Of a DNA stretch of 64,000 bases, positions 1 through 8,171 are shown one piece after another. Source of the stretch: Pseudomonas entomophila (GTDB lineage: Bacteria; Pseudomonadota; Gammaproteobacteria; Pseudomonadales; Pseudomonadaceae); contig NZ_JAAMQJ010000005.1 of NCBI RefSeq assembly GCF_013523125.1, positions 1-64,000 on the forward strand. The letters run 5' to 3'. Position 1 is the first letter of the stretch; every line of letters starts with the position of its first letter. The position numbers and the translations under genes were made by a program. The notes beneath the pieces are model-generated. The model had not been told where the DNA came from. It saw only the letters and a program-made list of their open reading frames with translations, and ran no database searches.

Positions 1-602
1 TTAACTTCATCACCCGCCTGGCCAAGCAATACGACTGCACCGCCAAGGTGGCCGAAGGCAAGCTGCTGGTCATGCCGCGTCAGGGCGGGCAGAGCACCAC
101 CGGCAAGGCCATGTCGGTGGTGACGATCAACAAGACCGACGTGAACCGGTACCAATTCCGGCTTGGCGATCGCAGCACGCAGAAGGCGGTGAAGACCCAG
201 CACCAAGACCAGAAGACCGGAAAGCTGCAGGTGGTCGAGCTGGGCAACGACGACGCCCCGGACAGCCTGCCGCCGGTGCATACCGATCGGCACGTCTACC
301 CCAACAAGACCGCTGCCCAGCAGGCCGCCAAGGCGCGTTTGGCAGCGTTCAACCGCAGCACCGCCGGCGTGCGCATCGAGATGCCTGGGCGCACTGATCT
401 GTTCGCCGAACGCTCGATCAACGCCCAGGGGTTCAAGCCTGGCTTGGACGGCGAGTACCTGGTGGATGGAGTCGATCAAATGTTCACCCAGTCCGGGTGG
501 ACCACGACCGTGGAGTGCAACGGCGGCAAGAAGGGCAAGGCGAAAGCCAAAGGCAAGAAGACCAAGAAAACCGACAAACCGCTTCGTGCGGTGCAGGTGT
601 AA
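1..602 (+). CDS. Phage late control protein D (gpD-like), C-terminal part
   Basis: The reading frame is open from base 3, so the gene begins before the window and only about the last 200 residues are seen. The first codons give NFITRLAKQYDC, like the segment near the middle of P2-type D proteins. Near the end, YLVDGVDQMF and GWTTTVEC match the family's closing strand pattern. The protein ends in a Lys-rich tail (KKGKAKAKGKKTKK). In P2-like phages and tailocins D forms part of the baseplate/tail hub. The lysis cassette follows directly. An internal GTG at 48 is not the likely start. Family call fairly sure; exact role inferred. Confidence 0.75.
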   Translation, partial: NFITRLAKQYDCTAKVAEGKLLVMPRQGGQSTTGKAMSVVTINKTDVNRYQFRLGDRSTQKAVKTQHQDQKTGKLQVVELGNDDAPDSLPPVHTDRHVYPNKTAAQQAAKARLAAFNRSTAGVRIEMPGRTDLFAERSINAQGFKPGLDGEYLVDGVDQMFTQSGWTTTVECNGGKKGKAKAKGKKTKKTDKPLRAVQV

Positions 603-635
603 CGCGGGGCTATGCCCCCTATCTGGAGAAGCAAG

Positions 636-1181
636 ATGACCATCACCGTTCGACAGCTGCAGCAGATTTTCCCCAACGCCGGCCGCAACGCCGGCGTTTT
701 TGTTCCTGCGCTCAATGCGGCCATGGGCAAATGGGGCATCGTCACCCGACTGCGCCGCGCGGCCTTCCTGGCCCAGGTCGGGCACGAGTCCGGGCAGTTC
801 CGCTATGTGCGCGAGCTGGGCAGTGACAAGTACCTGTCCAAGTATGATACCGGCCCCCTGGCCGCGCGTCTGGGCAACACGCCCGAGGCCGACGGCGACG
901 GGCAGAAGTATCGCGGCCACGGCCTGATCCAGATCACTGGGCGCGACAACCACGCGCGCTGCGGTGAGGCCCTGGGCCTGGACCTGCTCAACCACCCCGA
1001 ACTGCTCGAGCAGCCAGAGCATGCGGCGAACTCGGCGGCCTGGTTTTGGCATAAGGAGGGGCTGAACAGCCTGGCCGACAAGGGGGCTTTCGTGACCATC
1101 ACCAAGCGGATCAATGGCGGCACCAACGGCCTGCAGGAGCGTCAGGCGTTCTACGAGGCTGCGCTGAAGGTGCTGCAGTGA
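636..1181 (+). CDS. Phage endolysin, glycoside hydrolase family 19 (chitinase-like)
   Basis: A 181-residue muralytic enzyme expected to cut the glycan strands of peptidoglycan at lysis. The start is placed at ATG 636 because a GGAG lies at 625-628; the ATG at 612 has no such site. Seen in the sequence: a helix with AQVGHESGQF, where the Glu is the likely catalytic acid of GH19 lysozymes, then YRGHGLIQITGRDN, the family hallmark, and ITKRINGG near the end. There is no signal peptide, so it would need a holin, which is not seen here and may lie upstream. Its stop overlaps the start of the Rz gene (GTGA). Confidence 0.9.
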   Translation: MTITVRQLQQIFPNAGRNAGVFVPALNAAMGKWGIVTRLRRAAFLAQVGHESGQFRYVRELGSDKYLSKYDTGPLAARLGNTPEADGDGQKYRGHGLIQITGRDNHARCGEALGLDLLNHPELLEQPEHAANSAAWFWHKEGLNSLADKGAFVTITKRINGGTNGLQERQAFYEAALKVLQ

Positions 1182-1690
1182 CCTGGTTAGCGCGGCTTGG
1201 CTTGCTGGCCCTGGTACTGGCGTCGTATTGGGGGGCCTACCAGCACGGTCGATCGGTGGAGCGCAGCCTGGGCCTGACTGCATCGGCGCAGCGCGACAGC
1301 GGCGAATGGCAGGCCGAGGCCCTGGGCCAGCGCGATGCCCGCGAAGAAGAACAACGACGCGCTCAGGCGCAGGAAGAGGCAAGAACCCATGCACACGAAC
1401 AAATCCAAATGGCTGACGCTGGTGCTGCTGGCGCCGCTGCTGCTGGCCAGCGGCTGCAGCACGCCGCCGCCCAGCTCGCCGCCACCGTCAGTTGCCCCAG
1501 CCCGGATCCCGCCGCTGTCGCCCGAGGCCAGGCAGCCACCCGCGCCGCCATGGTGCTCTCCGACCTGCTCGCACGGGCTGATGCTCGAGCGGGAGAGCTG
1601 GCGAAAGCGTATGACCGAGCTGAGATAGCTGGCCTAGCCTGCGAAGCCTCCTATACTGCGCTGATCAACAGCAGGGAGCAGTTGCCATGA
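1178..1690 (+). CDS. Phage lysis protein Rz-like inner-membrane spanin (DUF2514 type)
   Basis: A 170-residue protein. Residues 3-20 are a hydrophobic anchor (LARLGLLALVLASYWGAY). A long charged, Gln/Glu/Arg/Ala-rich helical periplasmic region follows, the layout of i-spanins, which fuse the inner and outer membranes as the last step of lysis. It begins with GTG at 1178 and shares four bases with the endolysin stop. Its stop overlaps the ATG of the next gene, so four lysis-region genes are tightly coupled. The Rz1 gene lies inside it in another frame. Confidence 0.8.
   Translation: MTWLARLGLLALVLASYWGAYQHGRSVERSLGLTASAQRDSGEWQAEALGQRDAREEEQRRAQAQEEARTHAHEQIQMADAGAAGAAAAGQRLQHAAAQLAATVSCPSPDPAAVARGQAATRAAMVLSDLLARADARAGELAKAYDRAEIAGLACEASYTALINSREQLP
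1389..1628 (+). CDS. Rz1-like outer-membrane spanin lipoprotein, nested inside Rz
   Basis: A 79-residue lipoprotein read in a different frame entirely within the Rz gene. The start at ATG 1389 is supported by AGGAAGAGG at 1371-1379. A lipobox (LLLASGC) puts the lipidated Cys at residue 23, and a proline-rich stretch (STPPPSSPPP) follows, the hallmark of o-spanins. Longer in-frame versions from 1335 would place 18 charged residues before the signal and are unlikely. It pairs with the i-spanin through the periplasm. The embedded Rz/Rz1 arrangement is well known in phages such as lambda. Confidence 0.82.
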   Translation: MHTNKSKWLTLVLLAPLLLASGCSTPPPSSPPPSVAPARIPPLSPEARQPPAPPWCSPTCSHGLMLERESWRKRMTELR

Positions 1691-1887
1691 GCAATCGCGA
1701 GCAGATCATGCCAGACCATCCACTGTACTTACAGGCCAGAGGCGCCCATCGGGACTACCTGGAGGCAAAGGAACGTGGCGATCCAGCGGCCGCAATTAAC
1801 CGATTGCGCTTGATTTATGAAGCGCAAATGAAAGCTGCGATCCACTATCATATGCACGCAGGTACGGCCGTCCTGCCTGTCCAATAA
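1687..1887 (+). CDS. Small hypothetical phage protein
   Basis: A 66-residue protein of unknown function. It starts at ATG 1687 with GGGAG just upstream and overlaps the Rz stop by four bases, so it is translated with the lysis cassette. The sequence is a charged helix (RDYLEAKERGDPAAAINRLRL) with a His-containing end (HYHMHAG). No membrane segment or known motif is seen. It is the last gene of the late operon before a hairpin-rich gap and the A+T-rich cargo genes. Confidence 0.65.
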   Translation: MSNREQIMPDHPLYLQARGAHRDYLEAKERGDPAAAINRLRLIYEAQMKAAIHYHMHAGTAVLPVQ

Positions 1888-1976
1888 TGGCTAAAAATTA
1901 GCCACGTCACATTATTGGTTTTGGTTCTTCCGTGTGGACTGGCCACTCAAGCTAGGAAGGCAGATTTTTCTGCCTT
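1881..1976 (+). terminator. Nested hairpins after the lysis operon (putative terminator region)
   Basis: Two dyads follow the last lysis gene. The first is compound: CCAATAAT (1881-1888) pairs with ATTATTGG (1911-1918) around an inner perfect stem TGGCTAA/TTAGCCA (1888-1904). The second pairs AAGGCAGA (1957-1964) with TCTGCCTT (1969-1976) around a T-rich loop. They separate the host-like lysis genes from the A+T-rich module and probably end late transcription. Termination is inferred; no long U-tract follows. Confidence 0.5.
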
Positions 1977-2038
1977 CGCAGCAGTAGAATGGATTGTAGT
2001 GATGAAGTGTCGAGAATTGCATAGAAAGGAGTTCTAAA

Positions 2039-2806
2039 TTGAGTACAAAGGTAGAAGGTTGGATTCTTGATGCGGCTGTTTCACCATGCGCCAGTTTAAC
2101 GCAAGGGGATTTGATTTTTTTTGAAAAAGAAGAAGATCCTCTTAGGAGGAGTGGAATAGTCGTAACTGCTGATTGCGATCTGGAAAAGGGTAAGCATGCT
2201 AGGCTAGTAACCTTGATTCCGGTTGTTTCGGTAAGAGAGCTTCTTGAGAATTACTTATTTCTTGAAGATTGTGAAGGCAAGCGAGATTCGATTAGGCATT
2301 TTGCCTTCAGGAGCTTTGAGGTTGAAAAGTCTTCTGAGGTTGAGGTCAGGCTTGCAATTTTGAAAGATAAGGTGGCAGGCTGTAGTTTGCGTGAGGATGA
2401 TCCAATTCTCTTAGCAGCAAAAGTTGCTTTGGGTGACCTCAATTTCATCTCGGTTGCTAGTTATAAGGCTCTTATGAGTGCCGTTAAGAGCGATTTAAAA
2501 AAGGCAAGTTCGTTGAGTCAGCAGATAGGAAGCAGAGGCGACGTTTTAAATCTGCCCTGTACCAAGGCCTTAGGAATTGAAGGTAGTATTGCTTGGGTAA
2601 GGCACATTTGGCAGGTTCCGTTAAATTCGATAGCAATTAGGACGTCGGAAATAAGCAAAAGACCTGGCGAGAGGATAGCCAGGCTAGATTCTCCTTTTCG
2701 TTATAGGCTAACCCAAATCATGGCTCAGGTTTTCTCGGATATTGGGCTGCCCGATATTCCTAAGGTCCTTGAAGAAAGTGTTGACGAGGTATACCGCAGT
2801 GTCTAA
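2039..2806 (+). CDS. Unknown cargo protein A of an A+T-rich two-gene prophage module
   Basis: A 255-residue protein with no function I can name. The start is TTG 2039, chosen because AAAGGAG lies at 2025-2031. There is no signal peptide or membrane segment. An N-terminal beta-rich part contains QGDLIFFE and VVTADCDLEKGK. The C-terminal part contains LDSPFRYRLTQIMAQ followed by GLPDIP. I have an unverified impression that a CDL motif early plus an SPFR...GLP end marks a small family of uncharacterised proteins. Base composition is much more A+T-rich than the flanking phage genes, a sign of separate origin. It overlaps the helicase gene by eight bases, so the two are one translational unit. Confidence 0.75.
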   Translation: MSTKVEGWILDAAVSPCASLTQGDLIFFEKEEDPLRRSGIVVTADCDLEKGKHARLVTLIPVVSVRELLENYLFLEDCEGKRDSIRHFAFRSFEVEKSSEVEVRLAILKDKVAGCSLREDDPILLAAKVALGDLNFISVASYKALMSAVKSDLKKASSLSQQIGSRGDVLNLPCTKALGIEGSIAWVRHIWQVPLNSIAIRTSEISKRPGERIARLDSPFRYRLTQIMAQVFSDIGLPDIPKVLEESVDEVYRSV

Positions 2807-4916
2807 ATATATTATTGTTACTGAGGCTGCGTTAGACTTGTGTCTCTTGTCTGGAGGCTTCGATGAGTACTTCTTTCCCGTGAGCCAACAAGGCGTGCAT
2901 AAGCTGGAATTATCAAGCAGCATAGATGCATACGTGACCGCAGAAGAAGCTGATCGACCATATTTTGCTCTTATTAATTCAGATTGCTTGCTAGATTTAG
3001 CAGGTATGAATGTAAATCCAAGTGACATATATCGCAGAATAGCTAGGGTGGTAAAAGGATTCAAAACTCCACCGATCCATTTGCCAAGGCAGTGGTCGGA
3101 ATATCATCATAAAAATTTCTTAGCCTTTTTTGTATTGTCGAAGCTGAATTCCTCTAAAAGATGGATTGCAGACTTGGATGGTGATAAGAATTGCGTTAGG
3201 TTCGACTTGTTGGCATCGAGTGGATCAGAGGTGAATTTGGCAATGTATACGCCGTCACCTTGGCCAGAAAACCTATCTAATTTAATTCCTGCGCTTAGCC
3301 GTGTTAAGCCTGAAGCCTCTGACCAGCAGCATGCGAATGCTCTTGCTGCTGAAGTTGACTTAAAGGCAATTGGCAGTACGTCTGTAACGCATAGTAGAAC
3401 TTATGAGCAATGGCTAGGGGATCTGACTGAGTCTCAAAGAAGAGCTATTAGCCATCCTTCTACGATATCCATCCGCATAGTGGGTCCAGCGGGTTCTGGG
3501 AAGACTTTAGCCCTATGCATGCGAGCTATTCAGCTGTCACGAGATGGTGAAGTGATAGCAAAAGGTAGTAAGATTTTAGTGGTGACCCATAGCTGGGCAA
3601 TGGCTGAGCGGATTGATGGGGTTCTTACTACTTTGAATGGTGGTCAGATGTGTCTGAACATCACCACCCTCCCCTTAATTGCGTTGCTCGAACAGCATGT
3701 TGGCAGTTTTGGGAATAACCGTATTGAATTGATTGGGGATGACTCAAGTGATGGGAGATTAAAGTCCCTGGAAATAATTAAAAAAATTGTTTCTAGTAGC
3801 TATGAAACCACGCGCGAGGAGAGCCTGTCAGGCTGGATAAAAGATGCGCTTGATTCCGATGAAGGCAGTCGCGCTAGGCTTGAGCTTTTGCTTAATTTAT
3901 ATGAAGAAATATCAGGTGTGCTGAGCGCATCTGGAGTAGCTACCGATGATCAGGAGTCAGTACGAAAATATATAAACAGTCAGCGAGAAGACTGGATGCC
4001 TCCTTTTGTCACGGCCGTTGATCGAGGGTATGTTATAGCCGTGTACAAAAAATTTATGCAGGAATTGATAGATAGATCTTCAATTACAACTGATCAATTT
4101 ATACTAGATGCTATTAGGGTGCTTGAGACGTTCTCATGGCGGATGCGTAAAGAAACTGAGGGCTACGATTACATTTTTGTAGATGAATTGCAGCTTTTTG
4201 ATCCGCAGGAGCGTTCCGCATTAGAACTTCTAGGAAGAAGTAGAGAAGGCGTGCCATTTATCACTGCAGAAGACCCTTCGCAGGGCGTTTTTGCTGCGCT
4301 AAATACTCGCACAGGAATTGCTCAGAATGAACCAGTCTACTTGGACACTGTTCATCGCTTCAATGCAGAAATTTTTGAGCTTATTAATTTTTTCTACCAG
4401 AAGTTTCCCTTGAATGCACTGCCTCTGAAAATTGAGGATTATAAGAAAACTGGCAATAAGAGACCCGTTCTTTACTCGTTTGATAATGATATAAAGGCTG
4501 TGTATGAAGCGGCCAAGCTGGCTCAGAAATATTATTCGGAGGCAACTATAAATGATCGGATTTGTATAGCAACTTTAGGGGATGTGGATGGGTTGTTGAT
4601 AGAGAGCCTGGAGCTAAAAAAGCTTCCTGTAAAGCGTCTTGCAAGCTTCGATGATGTAGAGCAGCTTTCTTATACTAAGCGTTCAGTGATCGTCGCGCCT
4701 TGGCAGTTCGTAGGTGGTACTCAGTTTAGTCATGTAATATTAGTTGCTGCAGGAGCGATTCAGCCAGCATCGCAATTCGGAAGATTACGTGAGCTAATCT
4801 CGATTTACCTATCCTGCAGTCGCGCTGCTCAATCGCTGAGTATAGTTTGTGCTACTTACGTCCCTTCAGTAATTTCTGAGGCTAAAGATCAAGGGTTGCT
4901 GGAGTTGGAGGGTTAG
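2799..4916 (+). CDS. Superfamily 1 (UvrD/Rep-like) helicase with a novel N-terminal domain, cargo protein B
   Basis: A 705-residue ATPase. The start is GTG 2799, with GAGG at 2785-2788, inside the end of the partner gene. Residues 1-about 205 match no family I recognise. From residue 229 the SF1 motifs appear in order: Walker A GPAGSGKT (229-236), Walker B YIFVDELQ (D462, E463), motif III-like EDPSQGVF, motif IV-like TVHRFNAEI, motif V-like QFSHVILVAAG and motif VI-like YLSCSRAAQSL. No nuclease motif is seen. Like its partner it is A+T-rich with rare-codon use unlike the host. Its place between lysis genes and the att site is typical of prophage cargo. A role in defence is inferred from helicase plus location only. 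Confidence 0.8.
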   Translation: MSKYIIVTEAALDLCLLSGGFDEYFFPVSQQGVHKLELSSSIDAYVTAEEADRPYFALINSDCLLDLAGMNVNPSDIYRRIARVVKGFKTPPIHLPRQWSEYHHKNFLAFFVLSKLNSSKRWIADLDGDKNCVRFDLLASSGSEVNLAMYTPSPWPENLSNLIPALSRVKPEASDQQHANALAAEVDLKAIGSTSVTHSRTYEQWLGDLTESQRRAISHPSTISIRIVGPAGSGKTLALCMRAIQLSRDGEVIAKGSKILVVTHSWAMAERIDGVLTTLNGGQMCLNITTLPLIALLEQHVGSFGNNRIELIGDDSSDGRLKSLEIIKKIVSSSYETTREESLSGWIKDALDSDEGSRARLELLLNLYEEISGVLSASGVATDDQESVRKYINSQREDWMPPFVTAVDRGYVIAVYKKFMQELIDRSSITTDQFILDAIRVLETFSWRMRKETEGYDYIFVDELQLFDPQERSALELLGRSREGVPFITAEDPSQGVFAALNTRTGIAQNEPVYLDTVHRFNAEIFELINFFYQKFPLNALPLKIEDYKKTGNKRPVLYSFDNDIKAVYEAAKLAQKYYSEATINDRICIATLGDVDGLLIESLELKKLPVKRLASFDDVEQLSYTKRSVIVAPWQFVGGTQFSHVILVAAGAIQPASQFGRLRELISIYLSCSRAAQSLSIVCATYVPSVISEAKDQGLLELEG

Positions 4917-5124
4917 GCTGATCATGAAAATGCCGAGCTACATTTGTTGTTCGGCATCAAGCTTATGCAGGTGGTCTATCTGGTTTCCGCGATAGTTTTA
5001 CCTCAAAATCAATTCCGCAACTGGGTGGCAATCTATTGATTTTAAAGGCTTTTGGGTCATTTGAAATATTAGCAATGCGGAAATGGTATCTTCGCAAGTA
5101 ATTGAAATTTAAGGAAATTAATAT

Positions 5125-5172
5125 CGGATTGCAAATCCGTCTACGCCGGTTCGATTCCGACCTCGGCCTCCA
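5125..5172 (+). other. Prophage attachment site: 3' fragment of tRNA-Cys (attR/attL)
   Basis: This segment holds the anticodon arm (attGCAaat), variable region, T arm (GGTTCGATTCC) and acceptor end ...GGCCTCCA of a tRNA-Cys(GCA). The bases before 5125 are A+T-rich and do not form a D arm or 5' acceptor strand, so this is not a complete tRNA. Integrases that use tRNA genes leave a full tRNA at one end and a 3' copy at the other; this is the copy. The intact gene should lie to the left, outside the window. Confidence 0.85.
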
Positions 5173-5180
5173 TATTCGAA

Positions 5181-5214
5181 AGCCCCGCAGCCATTGAGGT
5201 TGCGGGGCTTTTTT
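5181..5214 (+). terminator. Intrinsic terminator of the original tRNA-Cys locus
   Basis: AGCCCCGCA (5181-5189) pairs with TGCGGGGCT (5201-5209), followed by a run of T. It lies nine bases after the tRNA CCA end. This suggests that the sequence to the right of the att fragment is the original chromosomal side. Confidence 0.85.
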
Positions 5215-5291
5215 GTGCCTTCGGATTTTGTCCCAGGCCGGATTTGGGACAAATTTGGGACACCGATGGAAATTGCGTGTCCCCGGCAAAA

Positions 5292-5530
5292 TCCGGTGCA
5301 TGGCTATTTATGAACAGCAATGAGCTGCTGGGCCTGCGCCGCGAGACCGTTAAGGCAAGCACGCGCTGCTGGAGGACACCAAGAACGGCACCCGTCGGCT
5401 GGTGCTGCTCTCTTCGACGGCGCGGGCGCTTCTGGATGGCCTGCCGGCGTGGCTGGGCGGCAAGGTCTTCTCCCTGGCGCCGCACTCGGTGAGCCAGTAC
5501 TTCAACCGCGCATGCAAGGCGGCCGCTGCC
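5292..5530 (+). pseudogene. Tyrosine recombinase (integrase) remnant, frameshifted
   Basis: Two pieces in different frames resemble the catalytic domain of phage integrases. NSNELLGLRRETV (about 5308-5350) matches the region around the first catalytic Arg. LEDTKNGTRRLVLLSSTAR and HSVSQYFNRACKAA (5369-5527) match the following strands and helix. A frame change lies near 5350, and the C-terminal His-x-x-Arg and Tyr boxes are missing. It is a relic of an older element at the same tRNA-Cys site. Confidence 0.65.
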
Positions 5531-6372
5531 TATCAGATCGCAGCCGTGCTTCGTAGCAGCGGGCCGCCGAGTGCCCATTCTTCCTGGGGTTGTGCCGCTC
5601 GAGCCTGTCGGTTGATTCGCCAGCGCGGCGCAGAAACATGCGCAAGAGGTTGCCGTACTGCGGCGGCTCGATATGCACCTGGCGCCGCGGCGCATTTCTT
5701 CATGCCTTCGCCGTTGACCAGCAACCTCAACGCCCTAAGCATTGGCGCCGGCAACTACATCGAGGTGGTTTCCAGCCCCGCCGATGGCTGGGCATGGGTC
5801 AAGGTCATGGCCGGAGCTACTTACACCTTCAGCGTCTACGTGCGCGGGTCGGATGCGCCTGGCTTCTTGCGCATGTACCCCCATTTCCTCGACACCGATG
5901 GCGGGGTGCTGGGCGAGAGCTTCGCCTGCTACACAAGCGCGGGCACATCACTATCAAGGGCTACATGACCGGGGTGGAGGCCAAGACCAACGCTGGAAAC
6001 TATGGCCTGACCTACTGTCCCGGCGCTCTATTTGGTCGGGCTGGCCACCTCACCCACCCGACGAGAGCCCCGCTTGGTGATCTGCTACTCCGAGTGCCCG
6101 AGCAGCCTGCTGGCGTTTATGATGCCATCGATCGCTGAAGCCGCTTTCGGTCTAATATCCCGGAACTGAACTGCCGGGTCTTGGCAGCCAGCTCGGCGTT
6201 GTCGAAGCGATAGGCACACCATGGCACACCGGGCACGGCAGGGCCTCATCGACTTTTCCCTGACTGACGCGTTTTCGAAGGTGAGGCTCTGGCCGTCATG
6301 GCTGATGCCCTCTAGCTGCAACTCAAGGTGGCTTGGCACAGAAGCTGCTACGGCCATCTGAATGCCAGTTTG
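5531..6372. other. Mosaic of decayed phage fragments
   Basis: No intact gene is seen. On the plus strand about 5705-5935 reads as a coherent piece (YIEVVSSPADGWAWVKV, GATYTFSVYVRG), like the carbohydrate-binding part of a phage tail fibre. On the minus strand, 5555-5695 contains RRQVHIEPPQYGNLLR. Also on the minus strand, 6357-6150 reads HLELQLEGISHDGQ and then, after a frame change, PYRFDNAELAAKTRQF. These look like broken phage genes, but I cannot name their families. The stretch is debris of one or more earlier integrations next to the tRNA-Cys end. Confidence 0.5.
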
Positions 6373-7962
6373 ATGACGCTTATGAAATCTTCATTCCCCC
6401 TGTCGACGCCTCTTCGCCGCATGCTGCTTACAAGAGCGGTCATTGGGTTCATAGCGCTCGTGTGTCTTTCACTGATTCTCGCCACGGCTTGGCAAATGAA
6501 CCAATCCAGGGTTGAGCGCAGAGCCAACGCCGAGATGACTGTTCGCAATATCGTTCGCGCTGCTGAGCAGCACGCTCAGGACACGGTAAAGCAGGCAGAT
6601 AACACGCTGCGGGATCTCGTTGAGCGTCTAGAGCATGATGGGATTTTGGAGGGCGCCGAAAGAGCGCGACTCACCAAGCTCATGGTTCAGAACGTCGTGA
6701 ATAATGAAGGTCTCCAGGGGCTCTTTGTCTATGACAAGCAAGGGACGTGGGTGGCTAATTCATTTGCCAGCAATGTGAATTCTGGAAATAACAGCGATCG
6801 CGCTTATTTCAGGTATCATCGAGAGCATGTGGATGACGCCGTGCATATCGGCGCCATTGTGGAGAGCCGTACAACCGGAGAGTTGATCATTCCGGTCAGT
6901 CGGCGCATCAACGCGGCGGATGGCAGTTTCGGCGGTGTGGCCTTGGCCACGATACCTGTCGCTTACCTTCAGAATTTTTTTGAGCGGCTGGACGTGGACG
7001 CAAATGGTGTGATCTTCCTGGCACTGAACAATGGTGACTTGTTGGCCAGGCGGCCTGCTCTGGCCCAGTTGAAGACTACCAATGTGTCCAAAGGTGAGCT
7101 CTTCAGTCTCTACCTGCCGCGTCACAACAGCGGCACTGCCGTGTTCAAATCAATAGTCGATGGCGTGGAGCGCGTGTATGCCTATCGTCGACTTGCTGAA
7201 CTACCGATCGTCGCCGCTGCGGGGGTGTCATTTGAGCAAGTCTTTGCCTCCTGGTGGACGTATGCATACCGATCAATTGCAATGGTCAGCCTGATCGTGT
7301 TGGCCTTGGCTTTTCTGGGCGGGTTGCTGTATAGGCACATCCAACGATTGGTCGACGCGGAGGTGGAACTCAATGCCGCCAAGAATGAGTTGGAGATTAT
7401 GGCTCATACGGACAGCCTGACGCGTTTGGCCAATCGCCGCTGCTTTGACCTGGCTCTACAAAAAGAGTGGGGGCGAGCAGGCAGAAACCAATCCCCTCTG
7501 TCGCTGATATTGCTGGATGTGGACTGGTTTAAACAGTTCAATGATCACTATGGTCATCTCCAGGGCGATCACTGCTTGACGCTGATTGCCGACCTCATAA
7601 GGGTGCATGCCAAAAGGCCAATGGACATGCCCGCTAGATTCGGTGGAGAAGAATTCGTAGTCATGTTGCCTGACACGGATCTCGAGGGCGCGCTGCGTGT
7701 CGCTGAACACATAAGATCTGCGGTCACCAATGCTCAGATAGAGCATGCGGGGAGCCCGTTAAAGAAAGTAACCATTAGCGCAGGCGTGGTGGCCATCCAG
7801 GCGCCTGAAAAAGAGGGTTATACCATGGCCTTGGCTGAAGCGGACAGGCTGCTTTACGTTGCGAAAAGCAAAGGTCGCAATTGCGTTCAAGGCCAGTTAT
7901 TGCACAACTGTTCGGCGGCACCTGGATTGGATCAGTCCTCGTCTGAGCATACGGATGCATGA
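6373..7962 (+). CDS. Membrane diguanylate cyclase with periplasmic dCACHE-like sensor
   Basis: A 529-residue protein expected to make cyclic di-GMP from GTP. A membrane segment (about 17-39) is followed by a periplasmic sensor of some 260 residues with CACHE-like pieces (GLFVYDKQGTWVANS, then YFRYHRE). A second membrane segment lies at about 301-320 and a C-terminal GGDEF domain follows. The active-site loop is GGEEF (424-428). An inhibitory I-site RPMD (415-418) lies five residues before it, so product feedback is likely. The start is uncertain: ATG 6373 or 6382, neither with a clear ribosome site. It is the first intact host-like gene after the phage debris. Confidence 0.85.
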   Translation: MTLMKSSFPLSTPLRRMLLTRAVIGFIALVCLSLILATAWQMNQSRVERRANAEMTVRNIVRAAEQHAQDTVKQADNTLRDLVERLEHDGILEGAERARLTKLMVQNVVNNEGLQGLFVYDKQGTWVANSFASNVNSGNNSDRAYFRYHREHVDDAVHIGAIVESRTTGELIIPVSRRINAADGSFGGVALATIPVAYLQNFFERLDVDANGVIFLALNNGDLLARRPALAQLKTTNVSKGELFSLYLPRHNSGTAVFKSIVDGVERVYAYRRLAELPIVAAAGVSFEQVFASWWTYAYRSIAMVSLIVLALAFLGGLLYRHIQRLVDAEVELNAAKNELEIMAHTDSLTRLANRRCFDLALQKEWGRAGRNQSPLSLILLDVDWFKQFNDHYGHLQGDHCLTLIADLIRVHAKRPMDMPARFGGEEFVVMLPDTDLEGALRVAEHIRSAVTNAQIEHAGSPLKKVTISAGVVAIQAPEKEGYTMALAEADRLLYVAKSKGRNCVQGQLLHNCSAAPGLDQSSSEHTDA

Positions 7963-8171
7963 GCGTCACTGTATTCGAATGACGTAGGCGTTGCTGGCCA
8001 TCCAGTACGTGAACGGCCTGCCACTTCATCGTTTCGAAAAAGTGCTGGGACGTCACGACCTTACGTCAAACCCTGACACGTTGGGTCATCCCGTGCGGCG
8101 GGCACATGCAGCCGCTGCTCACTGCCTACGAAACATAGCGCCCACCCCCGCATTGGACTGTTCGGCCCATT

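Noticed and set aside
5125..5172. A complete tRNA-Cys gene
   Set aside because: The 5' half (D arm, 5' acceptor strand) is missing; only the 3' part from the anticodon arm is present.
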